A DNA stretch of 64,000 bases from an uncultured Collinsella sp. (GTDB lineage Bacteria; Actinomycetota; Coriobacteriia; Coriobacteriales; Coriobacteriaceae). The translations under genes were made by a program, and so were the position numbers. The notes below the pieces were generated by a model, which was not told where the DNA came from, searched no databases, and saw only the letters and a list, made by a program, of their open reading frames with translations. Positions 26,302-36,580 of the stretch are shown here, one piece after another. The first letter of the stretch is position 1; each line of letters opens with the position of its first letter. The stretch covers positions 92,690 to 156,689 of the forward strand of contig UQWS01000002.1 of the NCBI GenBank assembly GCA_900544875.1, in the 5' to 3' direction.

Positions 26302-27173
26302 TACCCCAGGCGCTCCATAATGGTCGCGGCGATCGCAGGACGGTTCATAGTGTACAGGTGCAGGCCGTCGGCGCCGTGCTCCTTAAGGTCGCAAAGCTGG
26401 CGGGCGGCATAATCTACACCGGCTACCTGCAGGCTTTCGGGGTCGTTTTCGTACTTGGCGAGGATCTTGATGACGGGGGAGGGCAGCGATGCGCCGCACA
26501 TAAAGACCATGCGGCTGATCTGCGACTTGCCCATAAACGGCATGATGCCCGCGGTAATGGGCACGGTGATGCCGGCCTTGTCGGCAAGCTCGCGAAAACG
26601 GTAGAAGCACTCGTTATCAAAGAAGAGCTGCGTCACAAAGAAGCTCGCGCCGGCGTCCTGTTTTTGCTTGAGGTGTTCGACCGAGAGGTTGAGATCCTCA
26701 CAGGCAATGTGGCCCTCGGGGTAGGCCGCGGCGCCCACGCAAAAGCCGGCGTCGACGAGCTCGGGGATGAGGTCGCGGGCGTAGGCGTAGTCGGAGGCGG
26801 GCTTGTCGTCCTCGGTCGCGCCGGCAGGGAGATCTCCACGCAGGGCCAGGATGTTTTCCACGCCGGCGGTGCGATACTCGTCGATCTTGGCGGCGATATC
26901 GGCGTGCGACCGGCCCACGCAGGTAAGGTGTGCCACCGAGGGTGTATCGAATTCGCTCGTAATCATATGCGCGATGGGGGCGGTGGTGGCACCGTTGCCC
27001 GAGCCGCCGGCCGAGCAAGTAACTGAGACAAAGCTCGGCGAAAGCTTGCACAGGTTGTCCGCCACCTCGCGAGCCGTGTCGAGGGTAAGCTCGCCCTTGG
27101 GCGGGAACATCTCAAACGAAACGGGTGCGGTGCCCTGGGATGCTGCCTGCTTAAAAACCTCGTCGACGCGCAT
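26301..27173 (-). CDS. metF: 5,10-methylenetetrahydrofolate reductase
   Basis: A 290-residue flavoprotein that makes 5-methyl-THF for MetH. It has the family pattern VSFEMFPPKGEL near the N terminus, ILALRGDLPAG near residue 110 and FFVTQLFFDNECFYRF near 175. ATG 27173 has GAGGAG upstream; an earlier in-frame start at 27239 would add 22 residues and lacks a site. First gene of the methionine operon. I see no SAM riboswitch signature in the short leader. Confidence 0.95.
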   Translation of the reverse strand: MRVDEVFKQAASQGTAPVSFEMFPPKGELTLDTAREVADNLCKLSPSFVSVTCSAGGSGNGATTAPIAHMITSEFDTPSVAHLTCVGRSHADIAAKIDEYRTAGVENILALRGDLPAGATEDDKPASDYAYARDLIPELVDAGFCVGAAAYPEGHIACEDLNLSVEHLKQKQDAGASFFVTQLFFDNECFYRFRELADKAGITVPITAGIMPFMGKSQISRMVFMCGASLPSPVIKILAKYENDPESLQVAGVDYAARQLCDLKEHGADGLHLYTMNRPAIAATIMERLG

Positions 27174-27318
27174 ATCGTGCTCCTCTAGATACGTAATAGT
27201 GTGATGTGTTGTAAGGATTCTACAGCACCGCTGTGTCACGGTGGAGTTTCACTCGCTATTTGGGGATACCAATCAAAGATGTCTTGCTATCGGCATTCCC
27301 TATAACATGGCGGCTAAT

Positions 27319-27382
27319 TTTGCCACGGGCTATAAAGACTGGTATTTCGCATCAAATACCAGTCTTTATAGCCCGTGGCAAA
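27319..27382. repeat. Perfect 29-bp hairpin between metF and glnA
   Basis: Arms 27319-27347 and 27354-27382 are exact reverse complements around the 6-base loop CGCATC. It lies in the divergent gap between the metF operon and glutamine synthetase and contains no open frame. No T run follows on either side. It could be a transposon-derived palindrome or a strong mRNA barrier. Confidence 0.9.
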
Positions 27383-27598
27383 TGAGCTACCCGTAAACTG
27401 TGCGGGGAGGTCTGCTATTTATACAGTTGATTGGCTGTTGAGGGTGGCAACGCCGCCTCGATAGGGTAACCTCATTGATTGGTTTCGCGACGGCAACATA
27501 ACGGTAATGTCGCGGAAACACGGCGAGTCTAAGCTATGACTCGTTCGTTAGTAATCAACACCGCTTCTCACGCGGTGCCGATACGAAGGGAGTTCCGT

Positions 27599-29686
<2,088 letters not shown>

Positions 29687-29714
29687 GACAGGGACAACAT
29701 ACCGTCACGGTTGA

Positions 29715-29751
29715 AAGCCGGGGTCCGCATTGCGCGGGCCCCGGCTTTTTG
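29715..29751 (+). terminator. Terminator of glutamine synthetase
   Basis: An AGCCGGGG-type arm pairs with CCCCGGCT (outer bases 29716 to 29746), with an inner CCGC/GCGG continuation, followed by TTTTTGTTT. Confidence 0.9.
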
Positions 29752-29805
29752 TTTGTGAAGGACGCTTTGGAGTCCGTTATGCAACTGATTCGCCCACGCA
29801 ATAAG

Positions 29806-30037
29806 GGGCCGTGGACAAAAAACGTCAAATATGAGTACTGTCACTAAACTAGTTCCATATCAAAATGGCAGTTTTTGCCGAGTTGGACCACATATGTCCA
29901 GGTATATAGCTGAGGTCGGGCCCAATCTGAGCACTAGGTCGTTGATTTGACATCTGATTCACCATCTAAAAGGCCAAATTCGCTGTTACTAAATCGGTAA
30001 CAGTACTCACATTTGCCATTTTTTGCCCACAGGCCTT
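29806..30037. mobile_element. MITE-like element with about 40-bp imperfect terminal inverted repeats
   Basis: The left end (about 29806-29846) and the right end (about 29996-30037) are reverse complements at about 80 percent, sharing AACAGTACTCA or a close variant, a T6 run and a GGCC end. The roughly 230-bp element has no open frame with a start site. Its interior carries a second inverted repeat (GTTAC-N-GTAAC type near 29984-30001). It sits between glutamine synthetase and tRNA-Glu. No target duplication could be confirmed by eye. Confidence 0.55.
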
Positions 30038-30092
30038 GCGATGGTGCCGGGATCCGCACCCTGTCGGGTTCGAATCCCGGCGTATGGGTAGC

Positions 30093-30123
30093 AAAAAGCC
30101 CGCTACCGATTGGTAACGGGCTT
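30093..30123 (-). terminator. Terminator of tRNA-Glu
   Basis: On the minus strand, AAGCCCGTTACC pairs with GGTAGCGGGCTT (12 bp, one mismatch) and is followed by a U5 run from the A tract at 30093-30097. Confidence 0.8.
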
Positions 30124-30134
30124 CTCAGATTCTG

Positions 30135-30211
30135 TGGTGCCCCCAGCGGGATTCGAACCCGCGATATCCACCTTGAAAGGGTGGCGTCCTTGGCCGCTAG
30201 ACGATGGGGAC
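30135..30211 (-). tRNA. tRNA-Glu (anticodon TTC)
   Basis: The minus strand folds as a full cloverleaf: acceptor GTCCCCA/TGGGGGC, D arm GTC/GAC, anticodon stem CCACC/GGTGG around loop CTTTCAA (anticodon TTC), T arm GCGGG TTCGAAT CCCGC. CCA is encoded at 30137-30135. It is transcribed leftward and ends in the hairpin terminator about 12 bp beyond. Confidence 0.96.
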
Positions 30212-30430
30212 AGCGGGAAAGAGTATAGCAGACTTTTTTGCCGGCGCGTATATCGTTGGCAAACTGGAAAACCACCACACAGGAGCCGACTTTCTATCCC
30301 GATCTTCAAACATCTCATTCTGTAACAGTAAGACGACTTTTAACGGTCTAGATGTTACAGATTGAGACAAACCGCTGGGACGGGTCAAAACCACCACAAA
30401 GGTGCCTATCCCCTTTGTGGTTGTGAGGTG

Positions 30431-32608
30431 CTAGGGGAGGAGCTTCATGGCGGCGTCGTGGGCGGCGTGCTCGTAGGTGTCGTCGAGGGGTTTGAGCGGC
30501 AGCAGAGCTGTGGCCTGCGCATCGCCGCGCCGCTCGAGGGCGTGCGCGATCAGCCAGTCGGCGAGTTCGGGGTTCTTGGGCAGTGCCGGTCCGTGCAGGT
30601 ACGTGCCGATGACGCCCTTGTAGATGAGACCCTCAAAGCCATCATCGCCGTTGTTGCCGGTGCCCGTGACGACGGACGTTCCGAGCGGCGTGGCATCGGC
30701 GTCCAAAAGCGTGCGGCCGCCATGGTTTTCGAATCCCACAAAGGGCTCAGGTGCCAGGTCGGTTTTGACGGCTACGTTGCCGATCAGGCGGTCGGAGCCG
30801 CGTACGGTCTCGGCGGCAATGACCCCCAGACCCTCGATGCGATCCTCGCCCATATAGTACGAACGGCCGAGCAGCTGATAGCTGCCACAGATGGCAAGCA
30901 GCGAGCCGCCATCCTTAACATAGGCCGCGACCTTGTCTTTTTGGGCGAGCAGTTCGTGTGCCACGGCTAGCTGGTCGCGGTCGGAGCCGCCGCCCATCAT
31001 GACGATGTCGGCGTCCGTCAGGTCGAGCACCTCGCCCATACGGACCTCGTCTACACGCGCGGGAATGCCGCGCCAGGCGCAGCGGCGCTCGAGCGCGATA
31101 ACATTGCCGCCGTCGCCGTAGAGGTTAAGGGCATCGGGATACAGGTAGACGATGCGCAGCGGGCGCGAAAGCTCGACTGGTGCGATGCCGACAGGAAGAG
31201 CGCTGCCGTCGGCACGGGCTACGGCGCGCCCGGCAACAGCGTCGGAAGTGGCGCCCTTCAGTCCGTCGAGTTCTTTGACCAGCGGCGGGAAGGCCGTGTA
31301 GTTGGCGACGGCGTAGAAGGTGTCATCGGCGGCCTCGTCTGCCACGGCGCCAATTGCCTGCGCGACGTCCGAGATAATCGCGGCATCGATGCCGGCGTAC
31401 TTGAGGCGCACCTGCATGTCGTGCGCGCGCGTGCCTCCGGCAAAGGCGACAAGACCCGGCGTGTCGGCGATGCGCTCAAAGTCGACGTCGTAGATCCACG
31501 ATACATCGTGGCCGTCGGCATCGTTGTCGTTGAGGAAGAAAGCGCAGAGTCTGCCGTCTGCCGTCTTGATGGACTGGATTTGTCGATCGAAGCCTACGGG
31601 ATTCTTGGCCAGGTTGGCCTCGACGGTGCGGCCGGCGATATCCCAGCGCCCCATACGACCACCGGCGGGCACATAGGCATCGAGCGTAGGCTGTAGAAGC
31701 GCCGTGTCCACGCCCAACTCGTGCGCGGCAAAGAAGGCGGCGGCAACGTTATAGACCATGTACAGGCCGTTGTAGCGTGTGACAATGTGTCCGGCGCCCG
31801 CGTCGGGCGCAGATCCAAAGACCAGGTCAAAGCCGTAGCCGTCGCAGCCGAGCTTCACGCCCGTCACGCGACGGACAAGCGCGGGGCGGGCCCAACCGCA
31901 CGAGGGGCAATGGTAGGCGCCGAGCTGGCCGTATTGCACGTAGTCATACTCCAGCGGCGCGTTGCACTGCGAGCAAAAGCGCGAGTCGCTAATGCGGTCA
32001 GACTCGGTGTTGGTGGCGCCGTCGATGCCAAAGGCAATACTCGCGTTGGGAACGCGCGCGGCGATCGCGGCACACAGCGGATCGTCGGCGTTATAGATAA
32101 GCGTCGTTGTCGGCGAGAGCTCCAACGCGTGGGCGATGACCTCCTGGGTGTGATCGATCTCGCCGTAGCGGTCTAGCTGGTCGCGGAACAGGTTGAGCAG
32201 CACAAAGTACGTCGGCTTGAGCTTGGGCAGGACGCGCACGGTGTAGAGCTCATCGCATTCAAAAACACCCACGCGCTTGCCGCTGCCAGTGTGCTTAAGG
32301 CCACTGCGGGCTTCGAGCAGAGCACCCACCACACCGGGCTCCATATTGTTGCCGGCACGGTTGCACACCACGGTAGCGCCGCTGGCGGCAACGGCGTCGG
32401 CGATGAGGTTGGAGGTGGTGGTCTTACCGTTGGTGCCGGTGATCACCACGCTGCGGTCGACCAGGCTCGCGAGGTCGCTTAGCAACTCGGGGTCGATCTT
32501 CATGGCGATGCGGCCGGGGAGTACGCCGCCCTGGCGCTTAAGGACGGAGCGCAGCCCCCAGCGGGCGATATCGCTCGAGGTGCAGGCAAGAGATGAGCGG
32601 AGGTTCAT
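30431..32608 (-). CDS. MurT-GatD fusion: lipid II isoglutaminyl synthase in one chain
   Basis: A 725-residue protein joining two enzymes that are separate in staphylococci and streptococci. The N-terminal part (about 1-470) is MurT: a Mur-ligase P-loop ITGTNGKTTTSN (57-68), a four-Cys zinc ribbon (CSQC near 205, CPSC near 227) and a DUF1727 C-terminal domain. The rest (about 485-725) is GatD, a class I glutamine amidotransferase. Its catalytic Cys is in LLAICGSYQLLG near 574 and its His in GTYLHGPALP near 671. Together they amidate the glutamate of lipid II, using glutamine. The stop is not shared with other genes. The fusion keeps every catalytic residue visible. Confidence 0.93.
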   Translation of the reverse strand: MNLRSSLACTSSDIARWGLRSVLKRQGGVLPGRIAMKIDPELLSDLASLVDRSVVITGTNGKTTTSNLIADAVAASGATVVCNRAGNNMEPGVVGALLEARSGLKHTGSGKRVGVFECDELYTVRVLPKLKPTYFVLLNLFRDQLDRYGEIDHTQEVIAHALELSPTTTLIYNADDPLCAAIAARVPNASIAFGIDGATNTESDRISDSRFCSQCNAPLEYDYVQYGQLGAYHCPSCGWARPALVRRVTGVKLGCDGYGFDLVFGSAPDAGAGHIVTRYNGLYMVYNVAAAFFAAHELGVDTALLQPTLDAYVPAGGRMGRWDIAGRTVEANLAKNPVGFDRQIQSIKTADGRLCAFFLNDNDADGHDVSWIYDVDFERIADTPGLVAFAGGTRAHDMQVRLKYAGIDAAIISDVAQAIGAVADEAADDTFYAVANYTAFPPLVKELDGLKGATSDAVAGRAVARADGSALPVGIAPVELSRPLRIVYLYPDALNLYGDGGNVIALERRCAWRGIPARVDEVRMGEVLDLTDADIVMMGGGSDRDQLAVAHELLAQKDKVAAYVKDGGSLLAICGSYQLLGRSYYMGEDRIEGLGVIAAETVRGSDRLIGNVAVKTDLAPEPFVGFENHGGRTLLDADATPLGTSVVTGTGNNGDDGFEGLIYKGVIGTYLHGPALPKNPELADWLIAHALERRGDAQATALLPLKPLDDTYEHAAHDAAMKLLP

Positions 32609-32653
32609 GAAACCGTTCCTAACGTAAACGACATGGTCGGGTCGAGTGCGTCA

Positions 32654-33697
32654 CTAAAAACCGTAGCGGCGCGCAAATTCCTGGGCAAGCTGCGACACGT
32701 CTTCGCAGGCATTGGCCCAGGGGGCAAAGTCGGGAGTGTCCGAGATAATGCCGTCCGCCTCCCAAACGGCCTGGTGCGAAAGATCCCAGGGATCGCGTGG
32801 CTCGGGCCGGCAGGGAAGGTACGGTGTCTGGTACATGGGATTCAGCAAGAAGAACGCGCCGCCCTCGCAGCGGTTGGCGAACTCACGTAATGCACGCACC
32901 GCTGGACGCATCTTGTTCGTTTTGAACAAGAGGATTGTGCGGGCGAGCAGGTACCAGGGGGAGTTCTCGAGTGCATCGGCTCCCACCTGTTCCTCGAGCT
33001 GGTGGGCTAGGGCAAAAAAGCCGTCCTGATCTTCCAAGCGAGCGAGGGCGAGCAGCACGGTGCCTGCGGCTCGGGTGGGATAGCCTTCTGCCTTAAGGAC
33101 GCGGCGGGCGTAGTCGGCGGCAGCACGGTAGCGAGCGCTCGCCATGCACAGCTGCGAGATAGCCTCGAGCGTGTGGAGCCACCCGATAAGAGCCGGCTCG
33201 TTCACGGTGAGATCTGCCGCTGTCACGCCGTCCGTTAAAACCTTGTTGGCCCAGTAGTGTGGGGCCTCCATATCAAACCCGGGCACGCTCTGTTGCAGGT
33301 AGTCGGCCGTGCTCGCTTCGAGCTTCATCAGGTCGCCCAGGCAAGCGTCAACGGGCGTGTCGGCCAGGATGATGGCGAGCAGCTGCGCGTCGACGGCCAG
33401 TGCATCGACGCGGACAATCTTGAGCAGCTCATCGCGCATTTCGTCGAACAGGCGATTGCGCGTCTGCTCGAACTCCTCGTCGCTGCCCATGTCTTCGATG
33501 CGATGGAGCTCGTCGAGCAGGTGGCGATGAACACCGGCATAGGACAGCAGCGCCTGGGCATGCTCGGTCTGCGCATACTTGTGAGGGTTGACGCTCACGT
33601 CGTTATGGACAAGATCGCGTGCTGCATCGGTGAGTTCGGGGTGCGACGCAACGTAGGCGCGCTCCAGGTAGGCGGGGATGTAGACGCTCGGATCCAT
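32654..33697 (-). CDS. Conserved helical-repeat protein of unknown function (partner A)
   Basis: A 347-residue soluble, mostly helical protein with TPR-like periodicity in the middle (about 190-290: ALIGWLHTLEAISQLC, YRAAADYARRVLKAEGYP, AGTVLLALARLEDQDG). I do not recognise the family and see no catalytic motif. Its ATG overlaps the stop of the upstream gene (TAATG), and both share length, composition and helical pattern, so they are probably paralogous partners. It lies just upstream of the MurT-GatD gene (45 bp) on the same strand, so it may be co-transcribed with wall amidation. Confidence 0.75.
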   Translation of the reverse strand: MDPSVYIPAYLERAYVASHPELTDAARDLVHNDVSVNPHKYAQTEHAQALLSYAGVHRHLLDELHRIEDMGSDEEFEQTRNRLFDEMRDELLKIVRVDALAVDAQLLAIILADTPVDACLGDLMKLEASTADYLQQSVPGFDMEAPHYWANKVLTDGVTAADLTVNEPALIGWLHTLEAISQLCMASARYRAAADYARRVLKAEGYPTRAAGTVLLALARLEDQDGFFALAHQLEEQVGADALENSPWYLLARTILLFKTNKMRPAVRALREFANRCEGGAFFLLNPMYQTPYLPCRPEPRDPWDLSHQAVWEADGIISDTPDFAPWANACEDVSQLAQEFARRYGF

Positions 33698-34773
33698 TAG
33701 AGGTCTCCTCCCTTAAACGGCAAGCCCTGCTCGGCCGCTCGCAGGATGCGCTCGTCGATCTGGGAACGCACGATATCGTTGGTGGCGACCCAGGCGGCAA
33801 AGCTGGCGTTGTCGGGGGCGCCCAGGCCCTCCTGCAGAACCGGCGTCGCTTCGGACAGCGCAAGGACAAGCTCGTCGGTGGAGCCCGCATCCACGTTGAC
33901 GCGGGCATAGACGCCATCGGGAAACTCGGTTTGGAAGTAGAGCGCCTCGGCTGCGTGCGGGCACGAGCGTGCAAGGACGCGCAAGTAGTGCTCGGCACCC
34001 TCGTAGTCCAGCTCGCGCCAGGCAGCGCTCATCAGCGCGATGAGCGTCCACGGGTCCAAGTCACGCTCTGCATCCTTGGGACGACGGCGTAGCGGCGTGT
34101 TGGCGAGATAGGGGACGGAGTGGGCAGAGCGAAAGCGCTTGAGCTCCTCGGCGGGGTATTCGAGCTTTGCCATGGCAAGCATCGCAGTATGGCGGACGCC
34201 GGCGGGGTCGTTGGGCGCAAAGTCCAGGCTGCGATTCGCGGCTTCGAGCGACATGCGATAACGGCCGCTAATGAGGGCGCGCGACGCAAGGGCGGCAAGC
34301 CAGCGCAGGTAGGGGCGGCGCATAAGGTCGCCAGCGGCCTCGCGCTCGTAGGGGTCCTGCGCCGAGGCGATCTTGAGTGCCAGGTCGTGCTCGACTTCAT
34401 CGCGCTTGGATACCAAGTACTGTACGTACTCCTCGTTGGAGTTGGCGGTGAGGGCGGTCAGCATGCGCTGGGCGTCCCAGTTGGTGGGGTCGAGCGCGGC
34501 TGCCTCGCGAAGCATGTTCTCGGCAGCGGTCTCTTCCTGCTCTGCCTGGTTGTCGTCAGGGATAAAGGGAATGCGGTAGTCGACAGCCTCGACCACCTTG
34601 GCAATGAGGTGCCCGGCGCGGTCGCGGTCGTGCACGATGAGCGGCGCGGGGTCGCGGGTGAATTGTTCCATCAGACGCTCTACGGCGGCACCGTCGGTGA
34701 GCGGGATATTGTCGCGGCGCAAGGCCTCAAGAACGAGGCGATGGCAATCCTCTTGAATGGGATCGAATGCCAT
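33697..34773 (-). CDS. Conserved helical-repeat protein of unknown function (partner B)
   Basis: A 358-residue soluble protein with TPR-like helix pairs (LRWLAALASRALISGRY, SLEAANRSLDFAPNDP, AEHYLRVLARSCPHAAEAL). The family is not recognised. AAAGGAGG precedes ATG 34773 at normal spacing; an upstream in-frame start at 34803 is not supported by a site. It is coupled to the following gene by a TAATG overlap. The A/T-rich stretch just upstream (TTATATAGATAC on the minus strand) is a likely promoter. The pair may act as scaffold or adaptor proteins. Confidence 0.75.
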   Translation of the reverse strand: MAFDPIQEDCHRLVLEALRRDNIPLTDGAAVERLMEQFTRDPAPLIVHDRDRAGHLIAKVVEAVDYRIPFIPDDNQAEQEETAAENMLREAAALDPTNWDAQRMLTALTANSNEEYVQYLVSKRDEVEHDLALKIASAQDPYEREAAGDLMRRPYLRWLAALASRALISGRYRMSLEAANRSLDFAPNDPAGVRHTAMLAMAKLEYPAEELKRFRSAHSVPYLANTPLRRRPKDAERDLDPWTLIALMSAAWRELDYEGAEHYLRVLARSCPHAAEALYFQTEFPDGVYARVNVDAGSTDELVLALSEATPVLQEGLGAPDNASFAAWVATNDIVRSQIDERILRAAEQGLPFKGGDL

Positions 34774-35273
34774 GGGGCCTCCTTTGCTGCGGTTAGGGTT
34801 CAAATGTATCTATATAAAGTTCTAGTTTACCCGCATGTGGCACACCGGGGGTGCCGCACTTGGACATGCACCTTTGCACCACGAAGACGGATGTCGCACA
34901 AATGTCGGCACCTTGGACGACCGAGTGGTATCACGGTGCCGCAAACGGTCGATTTTTGGCGGCGAACGGGGCGCATTTTGGAGGGGCACAGTCCTGCCCG
35001 GGATATGTGGTCAACCTTGATAAAACGTTTGCCCAGCTTGGGAGTATGAATGCCCCACAAGGGTCTTCAGGGATAGAAAAAACGTTTCATCATTGTCGGC
35101 TTTAGGTGAATAACTGACCAACCAGAACGGTAGAATAGTGTTTGTCTGAGCGTTGAGACGTTTAGACATCGCGCATTGTCATCGCCGGCAACGCGCAAAA
35201 CGGTCCTAACGGAGCCAATCGGGTGCTCCGTTATATACGCAAGTCTAAGAGGGGCTTGTTTAGGAGGCACAGT
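34774..35273. other. 500-bp divergent intergenic region
   Basis: Between the helical-repeat operon and the alcohol dehydrogenase. It holds a likely leftward promoter near 34803-34825. AAAACGTTT occurs twice (near 35022 and 35079) and resembles the core of catabolite-type palindromes. A perfect 9-bp inverted repeat, TAACGGAGC/GCTCCGTTA (35207-35215/35225-35233), lies 40 bp before the dehydrogenase start. A TAGAAT (35131-35136) may be the rightward -10. No gene is supported. Confidence 0.5.
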
Positions 35274-36497
35274 ATGGGACGTTTTACCAATCCTCGCGAT
35301 CTGTACTTTGGTGAGGGCGCTCGCCACGAGGTGAAGAACCTCAAGGGCAAGAAGGCCATCATCGTTTCTGGCGGCAGCTCTATGCGCCGCGGCGGGTTCC
35401 TGCAGGACGTTGAGGCCGACCTTAAGGAAGGCGGCTTCGAGGTCAAGCTGTTCGAGGGCGTCGAGTCCGATCCGTCCATCGAGACGGTCATGAAGGGCGC
35501 CGAGGCCATGCGCGAGTTCGAGCCCGACTGGATTATCGCCATCGGCGGCGGCTCGCCCATCGATGCCGCTAAGGCCATGTGGGTCTTCTACGAGTATCCC
35601 GAGGAGTCCTTCGATAACATCATCCAGCCGTTCAGCTTCCCCGAGCTGCGTCAGAAGGCTCACTTCTGCGCCATCTCCTCTACCTCCGGTACCGCTACCG
35701 AGGTCACTGCCTTCTCCGTCATTACCGACTACGCCAAGGGCATCAAGTACCCGCTGGCCGACTTCAACATCACCCCTGATGTCGCCATCGTCGACCCCGA
35801 GCTCACCTACACCATGCCCGCCAAGCTGTGCGCTCACACCGGCATGGACGCTCTGACCCACTGCATGGAGGCCTACGTTTCCACCTGCGCTTCCATGTTC
35901 ACCGACGCCAACGCTCTGCACGGCATCCGCGAGATCGTCGAGTGGCTGCCCAAGTCCTATGCTGGCGACCATGAGGCCCGTCAGCACATGCACGAGGCTC
36001 AGTGCATCGCCGGTATCGCCTTCTCCTCGGGCCTGCTCGGCATCGTTCACTCCATGGCTCACAAGACCGGTGCTGCCTTCGAGAACGGCCACATCATCCA
36101 CGGTGCTGCTAACGCCATGTACCTGGGCAAGGTCATCCAGTGGAACTCCAAGGATCCCCGTGCTGCCGAGCGTTATGCTTACGTGGCCAAGGAGATCCTG
36201 CACCTTCCCGGTGAGACCAACGAGGAGCTCATCGCTGCGCTCGTCCAGAAGATTCGCGACCTCAACGACCAGCTCAACATTCCGCAGTCCATCAAGGATT
36301 ACGCGAATGGTGGCGTGAAGGTCGACGCCGAGAACCCGCAGATGGTTTCCGAGGAGGAGTTCCTCGCCAAGCTGCCCGAGATCGCCGCGAACGCCGAGAC
36401 CGACGCCTGCACGCCCGAGAACCCGCGTGAGACCAAGGCTGCCGACTTCGAGAAGATTCTCAAGGCCTGCTACTACGACACCGACATCGATTTCTAA
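35274..36497 (+). CDS. Iron-containing alcohol dehydrogenase
   Basis: A 407-residue group III alcohol dehydrogenase that reduces aldehydes with NAD(P)H. The Rossmann-like region has IIAIGGGSPIDAAKAM (near residue 85) and the metal-binding block has CAHTGMDALTHCMEAY and GIVHSMAHKTGAAFENGHII, giving the Asp and three His ligands. AGGAGG precedes ATG 35274. Codon use is strongly biased (GCC, AAG, GAG), suggesting high expression. It is followed by a terminator and two glycerol dehydrogenase-type paralogues. Likely a butanol/ethanol-type fermentative enzyme; the exact substrate is not readable. Confidence 0.93.
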   Translation: MGRFTNPRDLYFGEGARHEVKNLKGKKAIIVSGGSSMRRGGFLQDVEADLKEGGFEVKLFEGVESDPSIETVMKGAEAMREFEPDWIIAIGGGSPIDAAKAMWVFYEYPEESFDNIIQPFSFPELRQKAHFCAISSTSGTATEVTAFSVITDYAKGIKYPLADFNITPDVAIVDPELTYTMPAKLCAHTGMDALTHCMEAYVSTCASMFTDANALHGIREIVEWLPKSYAGDHEARQHMHEAQCIAGIAFSSGLLGIVHSMAHKTGAAFENGHIIHGAANAMYLGKVIQWNSKDPRAAERYAYVAKEILHLPGETNEELIAALVQKIRDLNDQLNIPQSIKDYANGGVKVDAENPQMVSEEEFLAKLPEIAANAETDACTPENPRETKAADFEKILKACYYDTDIDF

Positions 36498-36518
36498 TCG
36501 ACTCTTGTTATCGTAACG

Positions 36519-36560
36519 AGGGGCTCCGCACGTATCTGTACGGAGCCCCTTTCTTTTTTA
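36519..36560 (+). terminator. Terminator of the alcohol dehydrogenase
   Basis: AGGGGCTCCG/CGGAGCCCCT (36519-36528, 36541-36550), a perfect 10-bp stem, then TTCTTTTTTA. Confidence 0.92.
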
Positions 36561-36580
36561 TTTTAGAGAATGGGATAGTT

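Noticed and set aside
22549..26412. An open frame of 1287 codons on the plus strand across the methionine genes
   Set aside because: It is antisense to metH and its partner, Gly/Val/His-rich as expected from the complement of high-GC coding DNA, and matches no family. Similar long antisense frames at 27548-29572, 30431-31700 and 43833-45500 were dropped for the same reason.
30030..30090. Second tRNA next to tRNA-Glu
   Set aside because: A T-arm-like GGGTTCGAATCCCGG is present, but no acceptor, D or anticodon stem can be formed around it. At most a tRNA-derived scrap.
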